Assembly (NCBI RefSeq): GCF_000328475.2
Contig: NC_026484.1
Span: 893,189-957,188 of the forward strand
Length of the DNA stretch: 64,000 nt
Reading direction: 5' to 3'
Source of the DNA: Mycosarcoma maydis
Taxonomy: Eukaryota > Basidiomycota > Ustilaginomycetes > Ustilaginales
Shown: positions 20,701 to 31,266 of the stretch, in pieces
Position numbering within the stretch: the first letter of the stretch is position 1
How the letters are laid out: each line of letters starts with the position of its first letter
Made by a program: the position numbers and the translations under genes
Notes under the pieces: model-generated
What the model saw: the letters and a program-made list of their open reading frames with translations, nothing else
Told to the model about the DNA's origin: nothing
The model's database searches: none

Positions 20701-22895
20701 AGATCGTGTGGCATCTGATGCTGTTTGACGAGCTTTGTGTGAGGCCGAAATCCGATACTAGTGCAATCACTCTGCCATTCCCAGATAAAGCTCATGTTCG
20801 GTACCCCAACATGGTATTGAGTCGCTCGTTTGTCAATGCAATGCGCGCCAAGATGGACGACAACAGCGCGATGCACCACATGCTCAAGCATCTCGGCTTC
20901 CAGATCCCAGTATCGCTATTACGAGAATTTACACAACGACTCACGACTGCGCGTCGAGAGGGACGGCTGTCGAAAGGCGATCAGCTGGCTACTCAGTTTG
21001 TGCGCTGTTTGATGGCGAGCGATCGTCCGAGCGCAGCGCTTCCGTTTGTGCTACGAGCCATTCTGGACAACTCGCAAGACAGCTCATGGCATCGAGTCTT
21101 GTTGTCGCAAAGATTCCTCCGACAATTGCCTGCTCAAGACACTTGCAAAGCAGTCACGCATTTGGCCGCCGAGATTCTGCAACGCACAGCCAGCGACACC
21201 AAATCCGGCATCAGCGTCTCAACCGTCAAGATGCTCGCACAAATCCTTGGCCAAGCCGACGTGATTCCTGCTTCGGTTGCCATCGAGACACTGGCGAAAC
21301 TTCTCGATCAAACCGACCACGTCGATGTTCGGTTTGCAGCGCTCTCGTCGATGCTCGAGCTGATTTGTTCCAGGCCAAGCACGCATGATGCGGCAGCAGA
21401 GCGACTCGTTCCGGAGCTTGACAGATTCGTGCGCATTCTGGCAGCAATCGACGAGACTCGGCCAAGCGAGTCCGAGGAGTCATGGAAAGACGGAGTTCTG
21501 CCGAGCGTGTATGAAAGCTCGATTATGCCGAGCTCAGATCTGGGATCGATGAAAAAACTGCCGAGGACTTTCCAGCTAGTTTCCGAGACGATGCAAAAAA
21601 GCGCATTGTGGGCACCGATTCTCATGCAGAGAGTGATGCTGCCAGCTATGAAGCGCTCGATCGAGGTACATGGACGATGGCTCGACACATTCCTGCAGCG
21701 CCACTCGCTGTCTGTCGAGACTCTGGCGCTTCCGGTTCCGCCAACCAAGCTCGAGATGCTCAACACGCTCGTGACGCGCCACGCTGCCTTGACGCCGGAT
21801 TGGATCGTCGAGCTGTATTGCAAGATGCTGCTATTCAACGTGCGACCTGTAGCGCAAGTCAAACAGCTCCGAGCCCAGCTGAAACACACGGACCACAATG
21901 CGGAAAAGCATTGGTTGGCGATCACGGAAAAGCCTGAAACCAAATCGATCGGCTCGCCGCCGTTCTTGGCCGAGTTTGTCTACGGAGTAGCCGAGTCGGC
22001 GCAGGACAAGAATGCGATTCGTCAAGTGTTGCTGGCACGCCAATATGCTATCTGCAAAGCACAAGAGGTTCTGGAAGCGATGCTGGATGACATGCTCGAT
22101 TCGGCATGGATCGACGAGCAGAGCTTTGACTGCATCATGGCACAGCTGCGGTACGAGAACCATGGCCAACGTAGAACGCGTTGGGCAAGGGACGTCGCAT
22201 GGGAGCTCTGTCTGCGTCCTATCCTGGAAAAAGTAATTGCCAAGGTGGACAGTCGACGGACGACGGCTTGGCAGCGCGATCCAGAACGAAAGCCGCGCTT
22301 GCTACCCGACATGTTTCTGTATCGTTTAGAGCTGCTCCCCTATCCGCAAGTCGGAGAGTCGATCTTGACGCCAGACGAGAAGCTGAACAAGTGCCAAACG
22401 TTTTCCAGGGCGGTTATCGAACAGGTTAAGCATCTAGTCGGTCGAGCTACACCTTATCAAGACGAGCTGGAACGGCTGCAAGGTGCTGTGACTGACTGCC
22501 CCGTCCATCTTCAGGCCGCTGTAGCACTTGCTCTTGGCAAGCTCGACACGGGCGATCTCACCGAATGCCTCTGTATCGCCATGGCAATCGAATTGTTGCA
22601 AACAGCCAGCTGCACCGAGTGCGAGATTGCAGCGATCCAGTCTATGCTGGACGAATGGAGCCGCAGCGAAGTCGAGTGGATCCGAGTGCAGCTGGACGGT
22701 CTCGTGGGTGCACGATCGGGCAGAACGATCAAGGATGCCAAGCTGGAGAGGGCGCTGCGGCAGTCGGAAGTGGGTGTCGACCAAGCCGACAGCGACAGGG
22801 ATGATCGTTCAGACTTGGGAGGGAGCCTAGACAGTTGGCGACCACTCAGCGGTGCAAGCAATGTCGGTGTCCAATACGTGATGCAAAACATGTAG
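17784..22895 (+). CDS. Large protein of unknown function, probably helical repeat
   Basis: A single uninterrupted frame of 1703 residues. It has neither signal peptide nor membrane span, and I recognise no catalytic motif. It is mostly helical and rich in Leu, Ala and Arg, with many amphipathic stretches separated by short loops (for example 21001-21470). This suggests an alpha-solenoid (HEAT/ARM-like) scaffold. One less helical region near residues 710-960 has clustered Pro, Trp and Tyr (RGIPQGLPLH, CYYTSEFGGYSF) and might be a distinct globular domain. The C-terminal ~35 residues are Asp/Ser-rich and probably disordered. The length without a stop, with normal codon use, argues strongly that it is a real gene. 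Nothing in the context points to a role in the neighbouring lipid cluster. The start is the first ATG of the frame. Confidence 0.8.
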   Translation: MVPLDIELLSRAAPVNVAEYLREQITTLSEAPVAQSLLHLVALEAVPPDVVRIWLSITKDAHSLSAALQQNSSNLARTSAIQRFGAWFRSKHWRAAWEALGGAPGIAQLFAQLSVSQVNKFTRILGRSVRGKAGQAKTEKRDVVTQLLLLLVPQLETGNDTSPTQHLKAADADNRELVHLYSALLPACTSQMVHKVLFGPQMVMTLSGDQRHLLREHPNVFVQDAAPTLPSKSRWPDQEKHLPALILAVMHNAQVDDPAKLVCFLTDAFESIFSKESARISSPTPVASLCQKLVQRRGLEPSLRMHMFQVILRILSKHTERVGPFAARLHKQALRSWSRAADMFEHILLELFHVSPSHQRQHLFCKLYKHVPPRQRWALLKLMVCPDQHASTNDLDEEQVVQQLLSCRHHLISLRVGVLLALPTPQALRLMGHLAARRLRDRVITVGRADSILGFTTAHGYLNFDMVRFELQRDLVTQERISVATAAVQDVRARVSRSSDAGVREDLARSGLHWAICSRSIELYTSTIVWMRRFVRDVTVARSLFSEGSLHKREAIQLLSGIPEVLDQHVTAVHIRDRIHDANNAIWEWFETVRKSLLEPSFSVQNTAGARLLVRPVVVERMRRIDQLQTHLGLDTNAISELVWDETVDLLIRIEKACMEPDYRRLAMYHIAGPLGTELEPSFFATDALRIRSMAGLSFVEKLFVARDALWKQHRISLNPAVARLPRGIPQGLPLHVAPSIWNLDYILARTPNCFLLNKAREVVFADSHIALQPVAQDDATRDAVKDCHQDYLFSLLLLTKAHRSKIGKRQTLEQAFVHAVGVLSHNRMTRQEAEAELRDHAFTVLVQCHKVPRFPSLYAPSRFPQLPTTQVDDRNSSIRIEWDPNKLGSPPMFAERQLETTVFDEMLSCSASLNLHDGTLCYYTSEFGGYSFRTTPYVVRARHQVSAADVALAGCRNGDHPKDKIRCIREAQIVWHLMLFDELCVRPKSDTSAITLPFPDKAHVRYPNMVLSRSFVNAMRAKMDDNSAMHHMLKHLGFQIPVSLLREFTQRLTTARREGRLSKGDQLATQFVRCLMASDRPSAALPFVLRAILDNSQDSSWHRVLLSQRFLRQLPAQDTCKAVTHLAAEILQRTASDTKSGISVSTVKMLAQILGQADVIPASVAIETLAKLLDQTDHVDVRFAALSSMLELICSRPSTHDAAAERLVPELDRFVRILAAIDETRPSESEESWKDGVLPSVYESSIMPSSDLGSMKKLPRTFQLVSETMQKSALWAPILMQRVMLPAMKRSIEVHGRWLDTFLQRHSLSVETLALPVPPTKLEMLNTLVTRHAALTPDWIVELYCKMLLFNVRPVAQVKQLRAQLKHTDHNAEKHWLAITEKPETKSIGSPPFLAEFVYGVAESAQDKNAIRQVLLARQYAICKAQEVLEAMLDDMLDSAWIDEQSFDCIMAQLRYENHGQRRTRWARDVAWELCLRPILEKVIAKVDSRRTTAWQRDPERKPRLLPDMFLYRLELLPYPQVGESILTPDEKLNKCQTFSRAVIEQVKHLVGRATPYQDELERLQGAVTDCPVHLQAAVALALGKLDTGDLTECLCIAMAIELLQTASCTECEIAAIQSMLDEWSRSEVEWIRVQLDGLVGARSGRTIKDAKLERALRQSEVGVDQADSDRDDRSDLGGSLDSWRPLSGASNVGVQYVMQNM

Positions 22896-24770
22896 GTATA
22901 GCTCCACTGGCGGCCCACGTTGGCAGCATCGCCGACCAGACCCAGATTGCGTTATGTATGGCACGTTCTCTGAGCATCCAGGACCGTATATGCGCGTCAT
23001 TGTGCTTTCAGTCAGGACAGATCGGCGTAACTGACTGTCTATCTCGTGTCTAGTTGAGTTGAAATGCCAGAGAACTCGCGAGAAATGTCAACCATGGTGA
23101 TGTGATGAGTACATGCGTACATATGCCTCGCCGCGTCGATAAGCGACCGCGACGTTTGGGCGAACGCCTAGGCGAGATCATGCCATCCGGTGGCAACGAG
23201 CCATTCCGTGTGACGAGCGTCGCACGAGGTATTTGAGATGGAGGGAGCAACTGTTGGAGGGGTCGATTCTCGATATCCACCAGCGCCCACCTCGCGCGAT
23301 CTGTCATCGGTCGTATCGGCAGCCGATCGGCAATCGGGCACAGAGTTTCACCCTTTTTCTTTTTCTGTGGATTTTTTTGGGGGTTTGTTTGGAGCCTTTT
23401 TCTTCGATTCTGAGGGTCGTGGGTTCTTTCCGGGGTTGGCTAGAAACCGCGTAAGATGCGCCTTTGGGCGGCTGGTGTCGGGCGGACCACACTCGCCCAC
23501 CACTCACCACTTTCAAACCGAATCAAAATGTCCGAGCAACCCGATTCATATTAAATATTTTGCGATCGAGCCGAACAAATAGATCTAAGTCATAATTACA
23601 TCGTTGGATATTAAATATTTTAAATAGAAGAGGATCACTCTGCCCGAATCGTGAATATCGCTCGTTTATGCCAGCCAACGTCGAGTTAGTTTGATTCCAG
23701 GGCGAACTCACGGAATTCCAGGTTGCACATAGCGCATTTGCTCACATGTATCGCATCGGAGTACGGAGCTCAAAGCGAAAAAGCAACGTTGCAGTTCCAA
23801 GCTAACGTCAAGCTTTTCCACTAGCAGCAGCACAAGACGGTGCATATTCGATATGGTGTGAGGCATGGTTGACGGAGGAGTTGCTCTAGCAAGTCTCATG
23901 TGATAAAGCATAAGCACGTTTGACAAACTCATCTTTGTACAGAAGCCTTGCGACGGTAGCGAGGACGAAAACAGTATATCCCGATGGAGCTAATCACGAA
24001 TATGAATAAGGTTAGTGTAAGTCTGAATCAACATCTGATAGCTGGGATTTGCAGTGAGAATCGTGAATAGTACGCGTCGTCAGTGTAAATGCGTGGGCCA
24101 GACGGATCGTGTTAAGCGCCGTGGTTCGTGATGACTGGAGCCAGGATAGGAGGTTGGTAAAATGGTTGGCTCCATCCAACTCACGTGCCACTCGTCCAAC
24201 CAAAAAAGACCTGTGTTACTCGTGACGGTCGACGCTAAGAAAATGCGAATTGGCGATTCGTAATTCGCACTGAAACTTACTTACCGTGTAACCCTTGCCA
24301 AACAAAACCGCCCAAAATCACGAATAATCACGAATCTGGATAACTTATGGATTTTGGGAAATCGTGAATCGCGAATGCAGGTGTGGTGAAACACGTCATT
24401 CGAAGCACCACACCAGCTTTCTGAGCATAATCTGAATATTCCATCCGTCGGAACCATCGTGAATCACGAAGGATGCATGATGGGGGAAGGACATGCGGAT
24501 CCAAGAGGCTGCGTCGTTCGAGGTGGATGAAAGAACGCGCGATAGGGGTCTGAATAGCGGCGCGCGTCCATGGATCCATGAGAAGCTGAGTGACGCTCAA
24601 AGCTGCAACATTCGTGATTGAGCGGCTGGTTTGCTGCATTCGTGAATGCTGGCTTGCTGCTGGTTGGTCATCCTAAATCACCACCACCATCAGCATCAAC
24701 ACGCCGACGTCGCTCGGCCATAGCTTGGCCTGTATCGCGAGCAATACTGCACATCGAGCTGTCGCTGATC
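22896..24770. other. Intergenic, heptamer-rich
   Basis: About 1.9 kb without a recognisable gene. It includes an AT-rich part (23520-23640, with ATTAAATATTTT twice), several AATCACGAAT/AATCGTGAATC words (24316-24375, 24461-24470, 24610-24650), and the mat1 promoter at its right end. Confidence 0.55.
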
Positions 24771-26375
24771 ATGAAGAGCAACGTGGATACTGTGCTGGAC
24801 GGGTACACGAGCGTCCCCGTCGGCGTGTTGGACAGCACACTGGCCAACACGGATATCCTGACTCGCATCACGCTTGTGTTCCCATCATCGCTGTCGCTCT
24901 CAGCCCTGCAGGAGTCGTGGTATGCGCTTGTTCGAAGCTGGCCCATCCTCGCAGCTCGTGTGCGAGCGACGCCATCCACGCCCTCCGGCCTGTCGTACTT
25001 GATCCCCACGCCTGCAACGCTCGAATCACTGGAAACCCGATCTCGAAACTCAGCTAGCAAGCCGCTGGAAAAACACATTGTCCTGCTCGACCAATCCTCA
25101 CGTTCCTTCTCAGACTACCATCCCATTGTCGCCAAAGCTGTCCACTCGAACCTCGATCGCAACAACATCAGCATCGGAGGAGCGCCGCTCGTAGAGCACG
25201 AAAAAGCGACGATTTGCAGCAATGCCTGCACCAGCTGGAAGCAGTTGATCAAGCAGGATCAGGCCTTCGTCACGGCTCAGGCCACCAAGTTTGCCGACGC
25301 CACGACGGTCACCATCAGCTTCAGCCATATCCTGGGCGACGCTTTCACAATCAAACACATCTTCCAAGGCTGGCAGACGGCGTTGAACGGTCAAGCGGTG
25401 CAAGAGCTCCAAGATGTGGGTAAGGATCCGTTTATCAAATATCTTCCCAAGGATACCAACGACAAGAAGCACAAGAAAAACAAAAAGTCCGAGCCGGCTC
25501 CAGATTTGCCGTTGCAATGGTTCCGATACGGGCTGGCGCGCAAGATCAAGTTGATCAGCCTCCTGTTGTGGGAAGTCAAGGTAAAGAAACCTGAAAAGAC
25601 GCTTGGCCAGTACTACATCTATCTACCACAAGCTAAGGTGGACGAGTTGATGGCACAAGCTCGCTCGGATCTCGAACAGCTTCGTTCCTCGTCTGCCACG
25701 AGCGCAACTGAGCGCGACTTGAACGTCAGCACGTTCAACGTGCTTTTTGCCTGGTTGTTGCAGAACATCCACGCGTCCACTGCAATCAAGCCAAGCAAGA
25801 CGAGCAGCGTGATTTGCATTATCAATGCCAAGACACGCCCTCCAGCTGGTCATGTGCCAGCCGACTACCCTAGGCATCAGTTGTGGGGAGGCGCTTTAGG
25901 TGCGCCTCTGCGCCCACTCTCTGCGGCAGAGTATGTGACACTCCCGCTCGGTCAGCTAGCGTTGCACATCCGTGAATCGATCACCGAGCAAGTGGATCCG
26001 GAAAACATACGCAAGAGCGTCGTCATGGCGCTCAAACACTCCATGTGGAAGAAGCCGAGCGGCGAGTTGCTTTTCTTCTCACAAAACCCCAACACTTACT
26101 GGTGCGGATGTACAGAATGGAGGAGCGCCAAGTTTCACACAATCGACTTTTCCGCTGCAGCCACACCACACCACGATGCCATTCAGCCAACAGCAGCGCC
26201 CGCCGCAAGCGTAAACCCAGTTGCAATTACCACCAACATGGAGACCCCAATGACCAAACGCAACCGATGGGCGCTCCTCGGCGAGGCAAATAACGGTATA
26301 TGGTTTACAGGTGGCTTGACGGCAAACGAGGCCAGCAACAAGAACGGCTTCGGAAGGTACATCTTTGTCGAATAG
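24771..26375 (+). CDS. mat1: MEL acetyltransferase Mat1 (BAHD-like)
   Basis: 534 residues, no intron. Known Mat1 enzymes transfer acetyl groups from acetyl-CoA to C4 and C6 of the mannose of di-acylated mannosylerythritol. The BAHD/transferase-family catalytic motif H-x3-D is present as HILGD (H186-D190) in SFSHILGDAF. Downstream a TEWRSAKFHTIDFS segment sits where BAHD enzymes have DFGWG, but no clear DFGWG is seen. The open frame extends upstream of the chosen ATG only through a TTG at 24618, and that extra stretch is Arg/Ser-rich and unlike the family. The ATG at 24771 therefore fits best. The C-terminus is not a peroxisomal signal, in contrast to the two acyltransferases of the cluster. 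It converges on mmf1 with only 261 bp between the stops. Confidence 0.87.
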   Translation: MKSNVDTVLDGYTSVPVGVLDSTLANTDILTRITLVFPSSLSLSALQESWYALVRSWPILAARVRATPSTPSGLSYLIPTPATLESLETRSRNSASKPLEKHIVLLDQSSRSFSDYHPIVAKAVHSNLDRNNISIGGAPLVEHEKATICSNACTSWKQLIKQDQAFVTAQATKFADATTVTISFSHILGDAFTIKHIFQGWQTALNGQAVQELQDVGKDPFIKYLPKDTNDKKHKKNKKSEPAPDLPLQWFRYGLARKIKLISLLLWEVKVKKPEKTLGQYYIYLPQAKVDELMAQARSDLEQLRSSSATSATERDLNVSTFNVLFAWLLQNIHASTAIKPSKTSSVICIINAKTRPPAGHVPADYPRHQLWGGALGAPLRPLSAAEYVTLPLGQLALHIRESITEQVDPENIRKSVVMALKHSMWKKPSGELLFFSQNPNTYWCGCTEWRSAKFHTIDFSAAATPHHDAIQPTAAPAASVNPVAITTNMETPMTKRNRWALLGEANNGIWFTGGLTANEASNKNGFGRYIFVE

Positions 26376-26636
26376 CAACCTAAGCAGTCACGTTTCCAGC
26401 GAGCCTGCAACAAAGATCACACAGTAACACATGCTGCTTTCTAGACAAGCCCGAGCCGTTCGAGCCGTTCAAGCATATTCTGATGAAAACAACCAAAAAC
26501 CACGAATCATGCAGAGAGGACCAAGCACTAATGAGACATGTGTAGCTGAGAGACGAACAGATAATCAACATGAGTAAGGAGACGAACAAGTAATCAACGT
26601 GAACAACAAGATCGCTGCGCACGCAGTGGGCTGGAT

Positions 26637-28496
26637 TCAAGGCAAAGTGGAAGGCACTTCTGTCTTTACATTCACGACAGCGTGTGCTGCGCTGCTCTTG
26701 AGCGCCGGAGTGACGTCTTGCTTCTGCTCGAGCTTGGCCTCTGACTTGATAAAGTCGGGCAACGGGAGCTCCTTCATACCAAACGTGGTGAAGAAGCCGA
26801 TGATGGCGAGCGGAACAAACAGCCAGTACGAATCTGAGATCGCGTCGGCATATACACCTTTGACCACACCCTGGATGGGCTGTGGCAGATTGCGAAGTTG
26901 TTCCGAGAACGCCACCACTGTAAAGTCGCTAAGACCTAGCGGGTTGAGTTGATCGTAGTAGGGTCGCAAGTTCTTGGCTGCCTGCGTAGAGAAGATCGTG
27001 GTGGCCGCCGTGATGCCCCATACAGCACCAAACGTACGTGTGAACGCGTATGCCGCAGTGGCACTTTCCAGTCTCGACGCCGGCAACGCCGCTTGAATGG
27101 GTGGCAACGTGATCGGAAACATGATGCCCAATCCGGCCCCCAAAATCACCTGCGAGAAGGCCCACTCGAATTTGGACGTGCCAACGTGCCAGTGTGTCAT
27201 CCATCCAATACCGGCAGCCATGAGCATCCAGCCACAAAAGATGAGCAGCTTGTATTTGCCCGTGATCGAGATCAAGACACCTGCACCCATTGCGAATGGG
27301 AAAGACGGTGCCGACAAGGGGAATGACCAGATCGCCGATTGCAGCGGCGTGCGATCCTTGATGGCCTGAAAGTAGATGGGGACCATGTAGATAACGCCGT
27401 AGAAGATAACGCCGTGCACAAAGGTTTGCACGTAGGCAACCGAGGCGGTGCGATTACGGAAAAGGTCCAAGGGGAACACAGGCTTGGGCGCGATGCGGTT
27501 CGGAACCCATTCAATAACGAGGAAGAGCATTATGCCCAGTAGACCCACGACGAGCGGCACCCAAATCTGCCAAGCCGACCAGCGATACTTGATGCCTCCC
27601 TCGGTCACAGCAATCAGGATCGCCGTGACCGAGCCAAACAACACAGCATTGCCTACCAGATCCAACTTCTGCCATTTTTCCTTGCCTGTCAGCAGCGGCA
27701 CTCGGATGTTGAGGAAGATGATCAGCAGCACCAACGAGATCGCACCGATCGGCAGATTGATCCAGAAGATCCACGGCCAAGAGTGCTCGCTGAAAACGCC
27801 ACCAAGCACGGGAGCTGCAAAACCAGCAACGGCAAAGACGAGCGCGATCACACCGAAGAACAGCCCGCGCTCGCGCAACGTGGTCAGATCCGACATGATG
27901 ATCTCGCACATGGAATGGATTCCACCGCCTCCTAGACCCTGGATACCACGACCGATGACCAGCACGAGGAACGTCTTGGCGGTGGCGCACACTACACTGC
28001 CGACCAGAAAGATGACGAGTGCTGAATTGATCGACCATTTGCGACCGATCGAACATGAAAGACCACCGAAGATGGGCTGCGAAGCCACCATGGGCAGCAA
28101 AAATGCCGACGTTATCCAGTTGGCAGCGATGGTCGACGGCGGCAGGTTCGCCGTGATTGCAGGTAATGCGGTACTGATCATGGTCATGTCAAGCGCAGCG
28201 ACAAATGCGATCAACATCAAGGCCGAGAAGATGATCCAAAAATGCAAGTCCTTCTTCACCTTGGCGCCCGATTCGTTGTCCTCAACACTGTCCGTCAAAG
28301 GTGTGCTGGATTCAGGCTCGACTCTAACAGCCTGATCGTGCGAAAGGCTTTCCTTGTCTTGCTTGGTTTGAGACGAGGGATAGGCAGGTAGTGCTGAAGC
28401 ATTGTTGCTCGAACTCAGGAGCTCGGGCGACGCCGCTGTCGAGTAGCTCATCGGCGTGCCGGGCTCCTCGATCGAGGTCCGTTTCTCGTCCGCCAT
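26637..28496 (-). CDS. mmf1: MEL exporter Mmf1, major facilitator superfamily
   Basis: 619 residues. A ~95-residue hydrophilic Ser/Glu-rich N-terminus lies in the cytosol, then about 14 membrane spans begin (FWIIFSALMLIAFVAALDMT). The loop after span 2 carries GGLSCSIGRKW (MFS motif A), and AGFAAPVLGGVFS resembles the antiporter motif C of drug:proton antiporters of the DHA2 type. The family role in this cluster is export of acetylated MEL through the plasma membrane. The gene lies between mat1 and mac1, as in other MEL clusters. The start is the first ATG of the frame, preceded by a stop-rich leader. No intron is seen. Confidence 0.9.
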   Translation of the reverse strand: MADEKRTSIEEPGTPMSYSTAASPELLSSSNNASALPAYPSSQTKQDKESLSHDQAVRVEPESSTPLTDSVEDNESGAKVKKDLHFWIIFSALMLIAFVAALDMTMISTALPAITANLPPSTIAANWITSAFLLPMVASQPIFGGLSCSIGRKWSINSALVIFLVGSVVCATAKTFLVLVIGRGIQGLGGGGIHSMCEIIMSDLTTLRERGLFFGVIALVFAVAGFAAPVLGGVFSEHSWPWIFWINLPIGAISLVLLIIFLNIRVPLLTGKEKWQKLDLVGNAVLFGSVTAILIAVTEGGIKYRWSAWQIWVPLVVGLLGIMLFLVIEWVPNRIAPKPVFPLDLFRNRTASVAYVQTFVHGVIFYGVIYMVPIYFQAIKDRTPLQSAIWSFPLSAPSFPFAMGAGVLISITGKYKLLIFCGWMLMAAGIGWMTHWHVGTSKFEWAFSQVILGAGLGIMFPITLPPIQAALPASRLESATAAYAFTRTFGAVWGITAATTIFSTQAAKNLRPYYDQLNPLGLSDFTVVAFSEQLRNLPQPIQGVVKGVYADAISDSYWLFVPLAIIGFFTTFGMKELPLPDFIKSEAKLEQKQDVTPALKSSAAHAVVNVKTEVPSTLP

Positions 28497-31266
28497 TGTA
28501 TACGATCAGTGTACGATCCTGTTGCGAGCACAGAGGCCTCGATGCAAAGTAGGCTCTATCACGAATGACAAAGAAGCCCTCGATCCAAGTCTGCCGCTTG
28601 AAGACAGAGTTGAAGACAAAGTGTTGGACGATGTAGATCTGTAGGTGTGGCTGATGGTTGGGAAGGAAGGGAGAGAGCGTGCGAGGACAAACTTTACAGC
28701 TGCTGTTGGGTCAACTTTGGAAGCGCGAACTGCTAAAAGGATGAAAGGCCGCCGAGATGTTCAAGTGATGACTTGGTCGTGTGTGCTGAGGAAGCGAATG
28801 AGTGACGGGTCGGATATGGACGCCCTGAGAGGAGAGGATTGGGAGCTAAGGAAACAGCGGTGACCCGAACAAGATTGTTGTCGATACGTGATAACCCGAC
28901 AGAAGCCACGCTAACACGATCGCTTACACTGGGCACGTAACAAAGGTGTTGGTACTGTAACACTCTTACTGCTGATTCGTGATTTGGTCTCAAGATGTGG
29001 ATTGTTCACCACCTGGAGGCACATTGAAAGAAGGTCACAGCCACGGTAGCAGTCGACTAATTCAGATTCTCATCTTCACACAGTCGGTTAGCGCGTTATC
29101 TGGAAACCGCAGCCCGAATCATGCTGCTGGCGAATCGTCTCACACAGGCGCCGCTTGGAAAGGAGCACAATACGAGGCGGGTCACCTTGGCACATTGGCG
29201 AAGCCGTTCGGAAGTGGAGGCAAAGCCTTGGCTGAGTGTGCCATGGCAAACACAAACCAAAGTACGAACACGTTTTGGTCGAACATCACACACGAATTGC
29301 GACACACGGCAGCATTTGAGCTGAATCGGGCTTCACTCTCGGGTCGACGATTGGTCTGGGAAGACACAATGAACATACAGACACTGAGCCTAGCGGCGAA
29401 GAGACAATCACGAATGTAAAGCACCGTAGCAGAAGGAGCTACAACCAAAAGAGACAATCAAGCGAGCGCAAGCGCATAACCACTTCTTCAACATGGACGC
29501 AGCCCAGGCAGCCAGCTCTTCAAGAGACGACCAAGAAGCAGCACATGGGCACACCCGCACAGACAACGACGATGGTGCGAATCGTGAATGTATCCTGTGA
29601 AAAGATGCCACTTTGCGAACTCGTGACTGGTGAGTATTGCTTTTGCACGTTATCCACACGTTGACTATACGCTAAGTCGAAATCGAACGAAAGCCAGCAA
29701 CGACGTACAATACACGAAAGAATGAAATACTGTACATCGTATAACGCTTAGCTCAAACCCACGATCAGAGACATGGGGGCTAACCGTGTGAAGATTTGCG
29801 CAAACTCGACCCAAAACAAGCACGAAGCGCAGACAGCTGCGTCGCTTGAATCCGTGAATCACGAATCACTGCGCCACGCGAAAATTGGATTTCGGGCGTC
29901 AATTTAGTCTGGATTTTGGTTTCTGGTTTCTGGATTCTGGATTCGTGATTGTGCATTTTCTTGCATAGGCTAAGAGCAATTCTGAAAATACAAGTATAAT
30001 CACGAATAAGTTAACGTGTAAAATGTACAGTATACTCATTATACTGTGCATTTGTCTGATCGGCGTGGTCACGAGTTGCTGATTCGGCTACCTGGAGCGG
30101 CTTCGCGTAAGACCGAGGCCGATATGCAGACACAAGCACTACCGGCGAATTGGAATCCATGCTAGCCTCTCGGACTTGTGCTTGGATCGGTGTATCACCA
30201 TGCACACACAGCTGTGGCCTGGTTCAACGTCCAAGCGTTTCGATCGTGTGTGATGGACATGGCGCTTGACTTGTTGTGGATCAACAGACAATGGCTGGCA
30301 AGACTGGATCGCTTGCATTCACGATTCATGAAAAGCTTACCGTGTTGGAAGTGTCGACGTCGGAGCTTTCTGCAACCACATCTGCAGGGGGGACACGGGT
30401 CGGGGCGCCCCACAACAGCCGTGCATCGTCAAATGTCTCTGCTTTCGCATTCGCGTTCGCGTTCGCCTTCTCATTCACAGCCAACCGACCAGCGTCGTCG
30501 GTGAGAGTTTCAGCGTTCGCTTATCGTATTCGCGAATCACAGATATGCCAAGCTAGCAACACTGTCCGAGTAGGACTCGCCCAGTTGTTTTACGCTTCGC
30601 CTAGCCGTTGCCAACAAATAAACCAGGCGTACTACGACAGTGGACAAATACTTGCTACTGCTCGCTTCTGTTCGCGCCGGCTTGTGCCGATTTAGAAGGG
30701 GCGGAATTGAATTTTTGACAAGACGTCAAGCGAGCTGGTAACTTTAGATTCGTGATTCAGTCTCTGCACGTACTGTACTTCTCGCCAAAGATTATGCTGC
30801 ATGTACCACTATCAAAGCTGCTTTTTTGTTTTTTTTTTATTTATTGGTGTTTTTGTGTGTTTCTTGTTCTCTCGCTGCAGATCTCAATTTCTGTTCCTAT
30901 TCTCCGAGCGGCGATTGAAAGCTCACTCCTTCGGAATTTCAAGCAGGATTCTGAGCGATGGACGCACGGGTTTCATACTTTGCGCCCTCTTCTCTTATCT
31001 GTCAGCCGACCTTGGTTTAGGCGAATCGAGTCGCAGAAAAACTAAGTCGCGAATATACAGTAATTCGTGGAACCAACCAAAGCGTCAATCGTTCACCGTT
31101 GCAAAATAATCGTGATTGTGACAGAGGAACCGGAGAAAGCGACAGAAAGACCCATACTTTGACGAGGGGGAGGGGGAGCGCAAACGAAATCCAACCACAA
31201 ACAGCAAGCCGAACAAGACAAAACCAAACCAAACCCAAATCGACAAACGTAAAGTGCCAACAGCGA
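28497..31266. other. Intergenic between mmf1 and mac1
   Basis: 2.8 kb without a recognisable gene. It holds the mmf1 promoter and the mac1 3' end, several CGTGAAT/CACGAAT words, and a short TTCGC(A/G) hexamer array at about 30447-30480. Confidence 0.55.

Noticed and set aside
27448..28335. Plus-strand open frame of 295 codons
   Set aside because: Antisense to mmf1; translation shows no membrane or domain pattern.
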